Below, one piece after another: positions 28,391-36,883 of a stretch of DNA of 64,000 bases; position 1 is the stretch's first letter, and each line of letters starts with the position of its first letter. The notes under the pieces are model-generated. The model saw nothing but the letters and a program-made list of their open reading frames with translations. It made no database searches and was not told the origin of the DNA. This DNA is from Sphingomonas sp. HMP9. GTDB taxonomy: Bacteria > Pseudomonadota > Alphaproteobacteria > Sphingomonadales > Sphingomonadaceae. A program made the position numbers and the translations under genes. Where the stretch lies: NCBI RefSeq assembly GCF_013374115.1, contig NZ_AP022673.1, positions 1,144,501 to 1,208,500 of the forward strand, in the 5' to 3' direction.

Positions 28391-29581
28391 TCAACCGTGG
28401 AGCGCGGCGACCCCAGGAAGATCCTTGCCTTCCATCCATTCCAGGAACGCGCCCCCCGCGGTCGACACGAAGGTGAACGCGTCCGCGACACCGGCATGGT
28501 TGAGTGCGGCGACCGTATCGCCGCCGCCTGCGACCGAGACGAGCGAGCCGCCCTCGGTCAGTGCCGCCGCGGTCCTTGCGAGGGCAACGGTCGCCGTGTC
28601 GAACGGCGGCGTCTCGAACGCGCCGAGCGGACCGTTCCACACGAGCGTGCGGCAGTTCTTGAGCACGTCGCCAAGCGACTCGACCGCGGCCGGGCCGACG
28701 TCGAGGATCATCTCGTCGGCGGCGACTTCATGCACGTTGACGGTCCGCGTTACGGGGTTGGGCTTGAACTCCTTGGCGACCACGACGTCGTACGGCAGGT
28801 GAACGGTGCAGTTGGCTTTGTCCGCAACTTCCATGATCTCTTCACAAACGCTCGCAAGCTCATGCTCGCACAGGCTTCTACCGACATCGACACCACGCGC
28901 AGCAAGGAAGGTGTTGGCCATGCCGCCGCCTATGATCAGATGATCGACGCGGGTGACGAGATGCCGCAGCACGTCGAGCTTCGAAGACACCTTGGCACCG
29001 CCGACGACGGCCGCGACCGGATGCTCGGGGGAGCCCAGCGCCTTCTGGAGCGCATCGAGCTCGGCCTCCATCGCGCGACCGGCAAAGGCCGGGAGGACGT
29101 GCGCGAGCCCCTCGGTCGACGCATGCGCACGGTGCGCCGCAGAGAAGGCATCGTTGACGTACAGATCACCGAGGCTCGCAAAGCGAGCGACGACGGCCGC
29201 GTCGTTGGTCTCTTCACCACCGAAGAAGCGCGTGTTCTCGAGCACCGCGATATCACCCGGCTCCAGCGTCGCGACCGAGTCCTCGGCGCCTTCCCAGTCG
29301 ATGTACCGCACTTCGCGACCCAGCACTTCGCTATACGGCTTCACGACCTGCGACAGCGAGAAGTCGGGGCTCGGCTTGCCCTTGGGACGGCCGAAATGCG
29401 CGAGGACGAGGACGATCGCGCCCTTGTCGGAGAGTTCGCCAACGGTCGCGACGGTCGCGCGTAGGCGGGTGTCGTCGGTCACCCGGCCCTCTGCCATCGG
29501 CACGTTGAGGTCTTCGCGGACGAGGACGCGCTTGCCCCGGACTTCGCCCATATCATCGAGCGTCTTGAATGGCTTGCTCAT
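28391..29581 (-). CDS. pgk: Phosphoglycerate kinase
   Basis: This glycolytic and Calvin-cycle enzyme exchanges phosphate between 1,3-bisphosphoglycerate and ADP. The 396-residue protein has RVLVREDLNVPM (substrate-binding signature), LAHFGRPKGK, LLENTRFF-type sequence (VLENTRFFGGEE), VNDAFSAAHRAHAS, VVGGAKVSSKLDVL, IIGGGMANTFL, WNGPLGAFE and SVAGGGDTVAAL. Length and order are normal. The start overlaps the MOSC gene stop as ATGA, so it is translated from the gap-MOSC side. Confidence 0.97.
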   Translation of the reverse strand: MSKPFKTLDDMGEVRGKRVLVREDLNVPMAEGRVTDDTRLRATVATVGELSDKGAIVLVLAHFGRPKGKPSPDFSLSQVVKPYSEVLGREVRYIDWEGAEDSVATLEPGDIAVLENTRFFGGEETNDAAVVARFASLGDLYVNDAFSAAHRAHASTEGLAHVLPAFAGRAMEAELDALQKALGSPEHPVAAVVGGAKVSSKLDVLRHLVTRVDHLIIGGGMANTFLAARGVDVGRSLCEHELASVCEEIMEVADKANCTVHLPYDVVVAKEFKPNPVTRTVNVHEVAADEMILDVGPAAVESLGDVLKNCRTLVWNGPLGAFETPPFDTATVALARTAAALTEGGSLVSVAGGGDTVAALNHAGVADAFTFVSTAGGAFLEWMEGKDLPGVAALHG

Positions 29582-30045
29582 GGTTCTTCGATCCTGATCT
29601 CATCACCGACGGCAATGACGCCGCCCATCAAAACTCGGGCACAGGCCCCGCCCCGCCAGTCCGGCGTGAGCGCGGCAAACAATCCTGGCGCCAGCGCGTC
29701 CATGCGGTCGCAGGGGTCGGTGTGGCGCGTAATCTCGAGCACCACATCCGCACCGATGCGGAGCCGCATGCCCGGTATCTGGGGAAGGTCGAAGCCGTCG
29801 ACGAGGAGGTTCGCGCGGCGGTCTTGCCAGGGGAAATCGGCGCCGACCTCCGCCATCGCCGCAGCCCAGTCGCCGCGCTCAAGCAACGTGACCTGCCGCC
29901 GCCCCTTGCCGCCGGGCTTCACCCGACCGCGAAAATCGCCGTCGAGGCCGGACTCAACGGTGATCCCGGCATGGTCGAGGACCTCCATTGGCCCCTTCGC
30001 GCGCGCACGGCGGGCGATGCCGGCGATCGTGCCAACCATTTTCAT
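29578..30045 (-). CDS. MOSC domain-containing protein
   Basis: This small protein (about 155 residues) has a MOSC fold, as found at the C-terminus of molybdenum cofactor sulfurases and in YiiM-like proteins: GDFRGRVKPGGKGRRQVTL, DFPWQDRRANLLVDGFDL, GMRLRIGADVVLEITRHTDP followed by CDRMD, and the end WRGGACARVLMGGVIAVGDE. The cysteine in TDPCDRMD is the conserved one in this group. Stand-alone MOSC proteins may handle sulfur or N-hydroxylated compounds; the role here is unknown. ATG 30045 was preferred over ATG 30069 because the latter only adds QAQAQA. It overlaps pgk by 4 bases. Confidence 0.85.
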   Translation of the reverse strand: MKMVGTIAGIARRARAKGPMEVLDHAGITVESGLDGDFRGRVKPGGKGRRQVTLLERGDWAAAMAEVGADFPWQDRRANLLVDGFDLPQIPGMRLRIGADVVLEITRHTDPCDRMDALAPGLFAALTPDWRGGACARVLMGGVIAVGDEIRIEEP

Positions 30046-30078
30046 CGCCTGGGCCTGGGCCTGGGCCACCGCCCCTCC

Positions 30079-30152
30079 CCGTTCGTGTCGAGCGCAGTCG
30101 AGACACCAGCCGTCACGGTAGGCGACTTCTCGACTGCGCTCGAAGCGAACGG
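30079..30152. repeat. Inverted repeat between MOSC gene and gap
   Basis: CCGTTCGTGTCGAGCGCAGT with CGAG after it is matched by the complementary CTCGACTGCGCTCGAAGCGA with ACGG about 30 bases later. The structure can form a long hairpin between gap and the MOSC gene. It resembles intergenic repeats with the TCGAGCGCAGTCGAGA core that are common in sphingomonads. Confidence 0.7.
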
Positions 30153-30177
30153 AAGAGGGGGAGCATAGATCGAAGGC

Positions 30178-31188
30178 TCAGATGAACTTCGCCATCGCCG
30201 TGGCGGTATCGACCATGCGGTTCGAGAAGCCCCATTCGTTATCGTACCAGCTGACGACGCGGACGAGCTTGCCGTCGATCACCGCGGTCTCCAGGCTGTC
30301 GATCGTCGACGACGCCGGGGTATGCTGGAGATCGATCGAGACGAGCGGCTCGTCTGACCAGTCGAGCACGCCGACCAGCGGACCGCTCTCGGATGCTGCC
30401 TTCAGCACCGCGTTCACCTCTTCACGCGTCGTGTCGCGCGACGGGGTGAAGGTCAGGTCGATCAGCGAGACGTCGGGCACGGGGACGCGGATCGCCGAGC
30501 CGTCGAGCTTGCCCTTCAACTCGGGGAGCACCTCGGCGACGGCGCGCGCGGCGCCCGTCGTGGTCGGGATCATCGACATCGCGGCCGCACGCGCGCGACG
30601 CAGGTCCGGGTGGATCTGATCGAGGATCTTCTGGTCGTTGGTGTACGCATGCACAGTCGTCATCAGCCCGCGCTCGATGCCGATCGCATCGTTCAGCACC
30701 TTGGCGACCGGCGCGAGGCAGTTGGTGGTGCACGACGCGTTCGAGACGATCGTGTGCTCGGCGGTCAGCTTGTCGTGGTTGACGCCGTAGACGACGGTCA
30801 GGTCGACGCCCTTGCCCGGCGCCGAGATCAGCACCTTCTTCGCGCCCGCATCCAGATGCTTCTGGCAGCTCGCCTTGTCGGTGAAGAAGCCGGTGCATTC
30901 GAGGACGATATCGACGCCCAGCTCGGCATGCGGCAGATTGGCGGGATCGCGCTCGGCGGTGACGCGGATGCGCTTGCCGTCGACGACCAGCTCGTTGCCC
31001 TCGGCCGAGACCTCGCCCGGATATTTGCCATGGACGCTGTCGCGCTTGAACAGCCAGGCGTTCGACTTGGCGTCGCCGAGATCGTTGATCGCGACGAGTT
31101 CGAGGGCGCCGTTCGACTGTTCGAGTACCGCGCGGGCGACGAGCCGGCCGATGCGCCCGAAACCGTTGATCGCAACCTTGACCGTCAT
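30178..31188 (-). CDS. gap: Glyceraldehyde-3-phosphate dehydrogenase, type I
   Basis: This NAD-dependent glycolytic dehydrogenase has 336 residues, normal for the family. It starts at ATG 31188 behind GGAGAG, with the Rossmann motif [14 protein letters not shown]. The active site [17 protein letters not shown] is intact, as are [33 protein letters not shown] and the C-terminal [17 protein letters not shown]. The open frame continues upstream for 106 codons without homology and was cut. It faces the divergent small coiled-coil/zapA operon across 144 bases. Confidence 0.97.
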   Translation of the reverse strand: MTVKVAINGFGRIGRLVARAVLEQSNGALELVAINDLGDAKSNAWLFKRDSVHGKYPGEVSAEGNELVVDGKRIRVTAERDPANLPHAELGVDIVLECTGFFTDKASCQKHLDAGAKKVLISAPGKGVDLTVVYGVNHDKLTAEHTIVSNASCTTNCLAPVAKVLNDAIGIERGLMTTVHAYTNDQKILDQIHPDLRRARAAAMSMIPTTTGAARAVAEVLPELKGKLDGSAIRVPVPDVSLIDLTFTPSRDTTREEVNAVLKAASESGPLVGVLDWSDEPLVSIDLQHTPASSTIDSLETAVIDGKLVRVVSWYDNEWGFSNRMVDTATAMAKFI

Positions 31189-31332
31189 TGCTGTCTCTCC
31201 GCTAGCACCCGCGAGTCCGTTCCGGGCGCGCAGCCTTTGCGGGGCGGTGGGGCGCCCTGTCAACACCGTGGATCGCGGATCGGCGCGGCGAAACTGACTT
31301 GTCGCACACCCCGGCCATGCTATCTCGACTGG

Positions 31333-31581
31333 ATGCCAGATACTCCAGACACGATATCGGATCGGGCGTCCGCCCCGACGCCAGAGACGACTCCAGAGAC
31401 GATCGCGGATACGGCGGCGGTCGACCGGATCGACGCCGCGATCATCCGGATCGAGGCCGCGATCAACGCCCGCACCCGCAGCGGCGACGCGCTCGCCAAG
31501 CGCCACGCGGCCCTCAAGGCGCGGATGGCCGAAGCCGTCGCGGCGCTCGACGACGTCATCACACGCGGGAGCCCCAACTGA
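31333..31581 (+). CDS. Small coiled-coil protein upstream of zapA
   Basis: This 82-residue acidic protein has a Thr/Pro/Ala-rich N-terminus ([13 protein letters not shown]) and a C-terminal helix ([20 protein letters not shown], then [20 protein letters not shown]) with heptad hydrophobics. Its TGA overlaps the zapA ATG as TGATG, so the two are translationally coupled. By position and coiled-coil form it could be a ZapA partner in Z-ring organisation, as ZapB is in enterics, but there is no sequence proof. The frame is open well upstream inside gap; the ATG at 31333 fits the intergenic boundary. Confidence 0.75.
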   Translation: MPDTPDTISDRASAPTPETTPETIADTAAVDRIDAAIIRIEAAINARTRSGDALAKRHAALKARMAEAVAALDDVITRGSPN

Positions 31582-31889
31582 TGGCCCAGGTCATGCTCGA
31601 TATCGGCGGCCGCCCGCATGCCGTCGCCTGCCGCGATGGCGAGGAGTCGCGCGTCCGCTTGCTCGGCGCGATGCTCGCCGAACGCTGGCCGATCGCGGAC
31701 CGTGCAGCGGGCGGCCTGAGCGCCGAGCGCGCGATGCTGTTCGTCGCGCTGATGCTCGCCGACGACCTTGACGAAGCCGCGCATCGGCCGCCCGAAGGCT
31801 CGGCAGTTAGCGAGATCGCGCTGACGCGGATCGCCGATCGTCTCGAAGACCTTGCGGAGGCCCTTGAGCTGAGCCCCCCGAACGCCTAG
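31581..31889 (+). CDS. zapA: Cell division protein ZapA
   Basis: ZapA binds FtsZ and bundles protofilaments at midcell. The 102-residue protein has the ZapA N-terminal pattern [20 protein letters not shown] with a following RLLGAMLAE helix, then a long C-terminal helix for dimerisation ([18 protein letters not shown]). Short length and beta-strand start match alphaproteobacterial ZapA. It directly precedes 6S RNA and 5-formyltetrahydrofolate cyclo-ligase, the arrangement also known from gammaproteobacteria (zapA-ssrS-fau), which supports the call. Confidence 0.88.
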   Translation: MAQVMLDIGGRPHAVACRDGEESRVRLLGAMLAERWPIADRAAGGLSAERAMLFVALMLADDLDEAAHRPPEGSAVSEIALTRIADRLEDLAEALELSPPNA

Positions 31890-31897
31890 ATTGGCGG

Positions 31898-32056
31898 TGG
31901 CGGGTTCTGCCCGGTACGAGCCTTTATTATCCCTGAGGCTATTCATCATCCATAGGGGGCTGTCCCTGTTAGGATCCTGGTCCGAAGCACATGGTCCCCA
32001 CCTGACGTACCGTGCGTCAGTGGATAACCCGGCACACGGCCATGGTGGGCCCGCCA
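31898..32056 (+). ncRNA. ssrS: 6S RNA
   Basis: The 160 bases between zapA and the cyclo-ligase gene begin TGGCGGGTTCTGCCC and end GGGCCCGCCA, which pair to close a long stem. Inside are several complementary purine and pyrimidine blocks (CATAGGGGGCTGTCCCTG, GGTCCCCACC, CGTGCGTCAGTGG) consistent with the rod-like 6S fold with a central bubble. Gene context (zapA, 6S RNA, fthC) is the strongest evidence. 6S RNA mimics an open promoter and binds the housekeeping RNA polymerase in stationary phase. Exact ends are estimated. Confidence 0.85.
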
Positions 32057-32096
32057 CATCACCATTTTGCCCCCGATATCACTGGGTCGCCCGCAC

Positions 32097-32630
32097 ATGA
32101 CCGACAAGAGCGTATTGAGAGCCTCGCTCCGCGCTGCGCGGGAAGCGTATCCGCCTGTCGAGATCCCGGTGCCGCCGGCGTTTCTGACACCGTTGAAGCC
32201 CGGACTGACCGTGGCATCCTATGTCCCGTTCGGCGGAGAGGCCGATCCATCGCCCTTTGCGCGCGCCGCTGTCGACGTCGGGTGCGTGATCGCCCTCCCC
32301 CATGTGGTCCGTCGGTCTCTACCCATGCGGTTCCTCTCCTGGGCTACCGAGGCCGCGCTAATCGCGGGACCGTTCGGGCTGCATCAGCCGGCTGAGGACG
32401 CGGCCGAGCTCGCGCCTGATATCATCCTGACGCCGCTCGTCGGCTTCGATCGCCATGGCAACCGAATCGGCCAGGGCGCTGGCTATTACGACCGCGCCTT
32501 CCTGGCGCACCCGAATGCCTGGCGCGTCGGCATCGCATTGTCGATACAACAGGTCGACAACCTCGCCCCGGACCCGTGGGATGTCCCGCTTCACGCCATC
32601 GCCACCGAACGAGAATGGATCACGCCATGA
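32097..32630 (+). CDS. fthC: 5-formyltetrahydrofolate cyclo-ligase
   Basis: The enzyme converts 5-formyltetrahydrofolate to 5,10-methenyltetrahydrofolate using ATP. The 177-residue protein starts at ATG 32097 (MTDKSVLRASLRAAR) and has the family signature LTPLVGFDRHGNRIGQGAGY with YDR after it, and the N-terminal basic region for ATP. Cotranscription or processing with the preceding 6S RNA is known in other proteobacteria. The stop overlaps the DUF2842 start by 4 bases (ATGA). Confidence 0.95.
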   Translation: MTDKSVLRASLRAAREAYPPVEIPVPPAFLTPLKPGLTVASYVPFGGEADPSPFARAAVDVGCVIALPHVVRRSLPMRFLSWATEAALIAGPFGLHQPAEDAAELAPDIILTPLVGFDRHGNRIGQGAGYYDRAFLAHPNAWRVGIALSIQQVDNLAPDPWDVPLHAIATEREWITP

Positions 32631-32827
32631 TGCCAACCTGGCGCAAGCCTGTCGGGATGCTCGGCATCCTGCTTCTGATCCTCGTGTGGTGCGTGGCGAT
32701 CGTGAGCCTGTCGAACATTGTCGGCGGCTGGCACTGGCTCGCGCAGCTGGTGTTCTACGTGTTCACCGGCCTGATCTGGATCGCGCCGTTGAAACCGGTA
32801 CTGCGGTGGATGGAGATCGGGCGGTAA
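32627..32827 (+). CDS. DUF2842 small membrane protein
   Basis: This 66-residue protein has two transmembrane helices: GMLGILLLILVWCVAIVSLS and LVFYVFTGLIWIAPLKPVL, joined by a short NIVGGWHWLA loop. It ends in LKPVLRWMEIGR, the conserved tail of DUF2842. Function is unknown. The overlapping ATGA junction with fthC indicates coupled translation. Confidence 0.85.
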   Translation: MMPTWRKPVGMLGILLLILVWCVAIVSLSNIVGGWHWLAQLVFYVFTGLIWIAPLKPVLRWMEIGR

Positions 32828-32851
32828 CAAGGCACCCGCCCGCCTCTCTTC

Positions 32852-33003
32852 CGTTCGTCCTGAGTAGCCATCGAGTAGTCGCCGCAGGCGGCGTATCGAG
32901 AGGGCGTATCGAAGGACAGGTTGGTGCGCGATGACCATGCTTCGATACGAGCCCTCGATACGCTTCTGACGGAGCTACTCGGTCTCTACTCAGCACGAAC
33001 AGT
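32852..33003. repeat. Long imperfect palindrome downstream of DUF2842
   Basis: The left part (CGTTCGTCCTGAGTAGC ... GTATCGAGAGGGCGTATCGA AGG) is complemented by the right part (CTTCGATACGAGCCCTCGAT AC ... GCTACTCGGTCTCTACTCAG). About 150 bases can fold back on themselves. It sits between convergent fthC-DUF2842 and the tRNA genes, where it could act as a bidirectional terminator, and resembles a widespread 'CTTCGATACG' intergenic repeat. Confidence 0.65.
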
Positions 33004-33066
33004 ATGTGGGAGGAATGCTCGCAGCACTACTAAATCTGGAAAGGGTCTCGGCCACCCATTACAGGG

Positions 33067-33143
<77 letters not shown>

Positions 33144-33228
33144 ATTCCCAATGACGAACCCTAGCGACCCGTGGGCCACAGCGGAAGGCTCGTCAAAACC
33201 TCAACACTCTCTCGAACCATCGAAACGA

Positions 33229-33305
<77 letters not shown>

Positions 33306-33359
33306 TGAAACAGCGTGGAGGCGGCAACTAGGCGAGGGTTCGGATACCGTCAACCCCAA

Positions 33360-34631
33360 TTATCCGCCAGTTTCGCGCTGGGGCTCGGACGGGTCGCCGC
33401 GGCGGCGATTGCGTCCGGTCTTCGGCTGCACCAGCGTGCCGTGCTCGAACAGGAAACCGGCGATATCGGGCTTGCCTGCCGCCTTTACTACCGTCTGGAT
33501 GATGATCAGCAGCGGCACCGCCAGCAAGGCGCCCGACGTGCCCCAGACCCATCCCCAGAAGCTTAGCGAGATCAGGATGAGCAGCGGGCTGATCGTCAGC
33601 CGGTGTCCGACCACGAACGGCGTGATCGCGTTCGCCTCGACCAAATGGAGCCCGTACATCAGCGCCGGCGGCAGCATCGCCATCCAGATGTCGGAGAACG
33701 TCATCAGGCCACCCAACGCGAGCAGGAACGCGCCGATGACCGGACCGAAATACGGAATGTAGTTGAGCAGCGCGACGATCCCGCCCCACATCGCCGGATA
33801 CGGCATGCCGATGAACCACAAGGCGGTTCCCGTGATAATCCCAAGCATGATGTTGATGAGCGTGATCGTCCCCAGATAGGCGGACACGTCGTCGACGATA
33901 TCCTGGATCACCCGCGCGGTCGCCATCGCCCCATCGAAGCTGGTCCGGCCGGTGATCGTCTCCCGCCGCATCCGCGTCCACCCCGACAGGAAGAAGAACA
34001 CGATCAGCACGCCGAACAGAAACTGGACGATCACCGCCGGCGCGGAGGTCGCAGCGACTTCGAGGATCGACCCTGGAGCCGCGACACCTGCGGTCGCCGG
34101 CTGCTTGATCGGCGTCGACGCGACCTGCCGCAGCGTCTTGTTCACATATTTCTCGAGACTCGAATAGAGATCGAGCAACGGTGCAAGATTGCTCTGGATC
34201 CGGTCCAACCGCGTCGGCAGCAGGCGGAAGAAATCGGTCGCGGGCACGAGGATCGCGGCGATCGCGATGTTCGCGGCGATCAAAAACACCAGAATGCACA
34301 GGATCGCGGCCAGCGGCGACGGTACGTGACGCCGCTCGAGCCATTCGAGCACCGGCACGAGCGCGACCGAAATCACGAGCGCAATCGTGAGCGGAAGAAA
34401 GAACTCGGCGCCCGATTTCAGCGCGAACGGGATGGCGAGGATAAGCCCTACCCCGGCCGTCAGCGTCAGCGCCGCCAGCAACCGGTCGCGGCGCTGCGCG
34501 ATCCGCATCGCGTCCTCGACCCCGACCGCGATCGGCAGCCCGAACGCACTTTCGGCCGGCGGACCTTCCGCAACGGCGCCGCCCCCGCCGGGCGGCTGGT
34601 TCGTTTCGTGGCGAAGACCCTCGTCCGTCAT
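33360..34631 (-). CDS. AI-2E family transporter
   Basis: This 423-residue membrane protein is of the AI-2E/PerM family, with about eight transmembrane helices. An N-terminal hydrophilic tail rich in Gly/Pro is followed by paired helices (LLAALTLTAGVGLILAIPF, FFLPLTIALVISVALVPVLE), a large extracytoplasmic loop (residues about 165-230) and the family end: LNYIPYFGPVIGAFLLALGG, PPALMYGLHLVEANAITPFV, and ISLSFWGWVWGTSGALLAVP. The name comes from autoinducer-2 export in E. coli; members also include Na/H antiporters, so the substrate is open. ATG 34631 is preceded by AAAGGA. Confidence 0.9.
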   Translation of the reverse strand: MTDEGLRHETNQPPGGGGAVAEGPPAESAFGLPIAVGVEDAMRIAQRRDRLLAALTLTAGVGLILAIPFALKSGAEFFLPLTIALVISVALVPVLEWLERRHVPSPLAAILCILVFLIAANIAIAAILVPATDFFRLLPTRLDRIQSNLAPLLDLYSSLEKYVNKTLRQVASTPIKQPATAGVAAPGSILEVAATSAPAVIVQFLFGVLIVFFFLSGWTRMRRETITGRTSFDGAMATARVIQDIVDDVSAYLGTITLINIMLGIITGTALWFIGMPYPAMWGGIVALLNYIPYFGPVIGAFLLALGGLMTFSDIWMAMLPPALMYGLHLVEANAITPFVVGHRLTISPLLILISLSFWGWVWGTSGALLAVPLLIIIQTVVKAAGKPDIAGFLFEHGTLVQPKTGRNRRRGDPSEPQRETGG

Positions 34632-34983
34632 GGCAATTCCTTTGCCACTCCATCCCGTAATCGCGGCACGCTGACAAGCATGCCGAAGGGCACGTCCGCG
34701 CCTCCGCAAAAGAAATCTTCAGTTCGGGGGATCGCACCGGGCCAGCCGCAGCGAGGTCGGTCGATTAGCAGGTAACTATGTTGGAATAGGGTCAAAGAAT
34801 ATCGCCGTCACGGATCCGTTCGGTGCCTAAACCGCTCGAACCAGCACCGGTCCGCAACCCGGGGCAGCCCCCATCCCTTGTTCTCCCGGGAAGGCGGGAG
34901 CCCAGTCTGGATCCCCGCCTTCGCGGGGAAACATGCCTTGTTCTATCATTGTCAGTGACGACCGGTTCCAGGGTGCACCCACT
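34632..34983. other. Intergenic region with partial repeat
   Basis: A 352-base gap lies between the start of the AI-2E transporter gene and the 3' end of the acyl-CoA synthetase gene. The first 150 bases may hold the transporter promoter. The inverted repeat at 34880-34935 lies near the synthetase end. No credible gene is seen. Confidence 0.4.
34880..34935. repeat. Inverted repeat, CCCGCGAAGGCGGG family
   Basis: TTCTCCCGGGAAGGCGGGAG with CCCAG is followed by TCTGGATCCCCGCCTTCGCG with GGGAA. This is the same family as 42773-42831, 41553-41630, 38111-38193 and the fragment at 62658-62680: a CCCGCGAAGGCGGG arm, CCCAG, and a complementary arm. Confidence 0.75.
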
Positions 34984-36735
34984 CTACGCCGTCATCCCGA
35001 CCGGATCCTCGAACAGTACCTGCAAGTCCTTTTTCAGGATTTTCCCGTTCGCGTTCCGCGGCAGAGTCTCGTGCACAAACCGGACCGCGACGGGAGTCTT
35101 GAAGGCCGCCAGATGCTGTCGGACCCAGCCCTGCAGTTCGGCCTCGGTCGTCACCGCGCCAGGCGCCAGGTGCACGACCGCCGCCGGCTCCTCACCGAGT
35201 ATCCTGTGCGGGATGCCGATAAGCGCGGCGTCGGTGACCGCGGGGTGGGCGTACAGGACATTCTCCACTTCGCTCGAGTAGATGTTCTCGCCGCCGCGGA
35301 TGATCATGTCCTTCGCGCGGTCGACGATGTAGCAGAATCCTTCGTCGTCGAGGCGGGCGAGGTCGCCGGTGCGCACCCAGCCATCGACGAAGGTCGCAGC
35401 CGTCGCGTCGGGCTTGTTCCAATAGCCCTTCACGATCATCGGCCCGCGCGCCCAGAGTTCGCCGACCTCGCCTACCGGCATCTCGGTCACGCCGTCGTCC
35501 GCGACGATCTTCAGGTCGGCAGCCGCCACCGGCGGCCCCGCGCTGGTCGGCCGGTTGAGATAATCCTCCCCGCCGTGATGCGTGACGGTCGCCATCGTCT
35601 CGGTCATGCCCCAGCCATTGCCGGGCATCGCGCCAAACTCGGCATGGATCCGCTTCACCAGCTCGGGTGCCGCGGGCGCGCCGCCATAAGCGATCGATTC
35701 GATCGACGAGAGGTCGTATTTCGCACGGTCGGGATGTTCGAGCAGCTGCCACGCGATCGTTGGCACGCCGCCGGTGACGTTGACCTTCTCGCGCTCGATG
35801 ATCTCCATCGCCCGAATCGTGTCCCATTTTCGCATGAAGATCATCGTGCTGCCAGTTGCGATCACGCCCATCATGCCCGCCGAGCAGGCGGTGACGTGAA
35901 ACAGCGGGATCACCGTCAACGTTACGCGCGGCGTCGGCTCCGGCGGTGCCTCGCCGCGTCGCAGGAACGAGCGCGCCGACGAATAGCCGCCCGACAGGAT
36001 GTTCGACATCATGTTGCGGTGCGTGCCGAGCGCACCCTTCGGTGCGCCGGTGGTGCCGCTGGTGTAGAAGATCGTCGCATCGTCGTCGGGCGCGATCGTC
36101 GCCTCGGGCAGGCCGACATCGGGCAACGCCGCCCAGTCGTGCGGTGTGCCGACCACGTCCTCCAGCCGCGTGGCAATCCCCGTCAGCGGTTCGGCAGCGC
36201 GCGCCACGAACACGTGTTCCAGGCCCGGCAGCGTCGCATACGCCGCCTCCAGCCGATGATGCCGCTCGTCGTCGGTGATCAGCACGCGGGCGCCCGAATC
36301 GGCGAGGCCGTATTCCATCTCCGCGCCGGTCCACCATGCGTTGAGCGGCACCAGGATCGCGCCGATGCTTGCGCCTGCGAAGAACGCGACCGGCCATTCG
36401 GGCAGGTTGCGCATCGCCAGCGCAACGCGGTCGCCGGGGCCGATTCCCAGCGCTCGCAACCGGTGCGCCAGCGTCGCAATTGCCCGATAATTCGCCTCGT
36501 AGGTGACGCGCTCGTCCTCATAGGCCGTGAACACGCGATCGCCATGCGCGCGCGCCGCCTCGGCCAGCCAACGCAGCGACGGCGGCGCGTTCTTCCAGAT
36601 GCGAGTCTCGATGCCGTTGATCGTCAGCGTCTCCATCTCGAACTTCGCGCCAGGCGCAGTCAGCATACGCTCGGCCTCGGCAAGCGACATCGCCGGCCAG
36701 GAGGGATCGAGTGCGATGATCGGTTCGCTTGCCAA
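34984..36735 (-). CDS. Class I adenylate-forming acyl-CoA synthetase
   Basis: This 583-residue enzyme activates a carboxylic acid with ATP and then transfers it to CoA. Motifs are FYTSGTTGAPKGALGTHRNM (P-loop A3), YGGAPAAPELVKRI, GMTETMATVTHHGG (A5), VRTGDLARLDDEGFCYIVDR (A7/A8) with AKDMIIRGGENIYSSEVE, and the C-terminal LPRNANGKILKKDL with the catalytic lysine. It is similar to medium- or long-chain fatty acyl-CoA ligases; chain length is not determined. It is divergent from the serine hydrolase and lies beside a beta-oxidation gene run, which supports a fatty acid role. Confidence 0.93.
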   Translation of the reverse strand: MASEPIIALDPSWPAMSLAEAERMLTAPGAKFEMETLTINGIETRIWKNAPPSLRWLAEAARAHGDRVFTAYEDERVTYEANYRAIATLAHRLRALGIGPGDRVALAMRNLPEWPVAFFAGASIGAILVPLNAWWTGAEMEYGLADSGARVLITDDERHHRLEAAYATLPGLEHVFVARAAEPLTGIATRLEDVVGTPHDWAALPDVGLPEATIAPDDDATIFYTSGTTGAPKGALGTHRNMMSNILSGGYSSARSFLRRGEAPPEPTPRVTLTVIPLFHVTACSAGMMGVIATGSTMIFMRKWDTIRAMEIIEREKVNVTGGVPTIAWQLLEHPDRAKYDLSSIESIAYGGAPAAPELVKRIHAEFGAMPGNGWGMTETMATVTHHGGEDYLNRPTSAGPPVAAADLKIVADDGVTEMPVGEVGELWARGPMIVKGYWNKPDATAATFVDGWVRTGDLARLDDEGFCYIVDRAKDMIIRGGENIYSSEVENVLYAHPAVTDAALIGIPHRILGEEPAAVVHLAPGAVTTEAELQGWVRQHLAAFKTPVAVRFVHETLPRNANGKILKKDLQVLFEDPVGMTA

Positions 36736-36777
36736 GACCGGTTGACTCCAGAGTTGAATTTCGGGTTTGGCTTATCG

Positions 36778-36793
36778 CCTGTTCGAAGACAGG
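36778..36793. promoter_or_regulatory. Candidate operator in divergent promoter
   Basis: CCTGTTCGAAGACAGG contains complementary arms CCTGT and ACAGG around a TTCGAA-like centre. It lies 42 bases upstream of the acyl-CoA synthetase start and 90 bases upstream of the serine hydrolase gene. A TTATAG-type -10 box follows on the plus strand. A TetR-type fatty acid regulator could bind such a site; no regulator gene is adjacent. Confidence 0.35.
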
Positions 36794-36883
36794 TTATAGT
36801 TGATTCCTGCCGCACTCAAGGCAATAGAGGCACCAAGTTCGAACTAGGGGTATGGAGCGGGTCATGGTGGGAACGATCGAATC

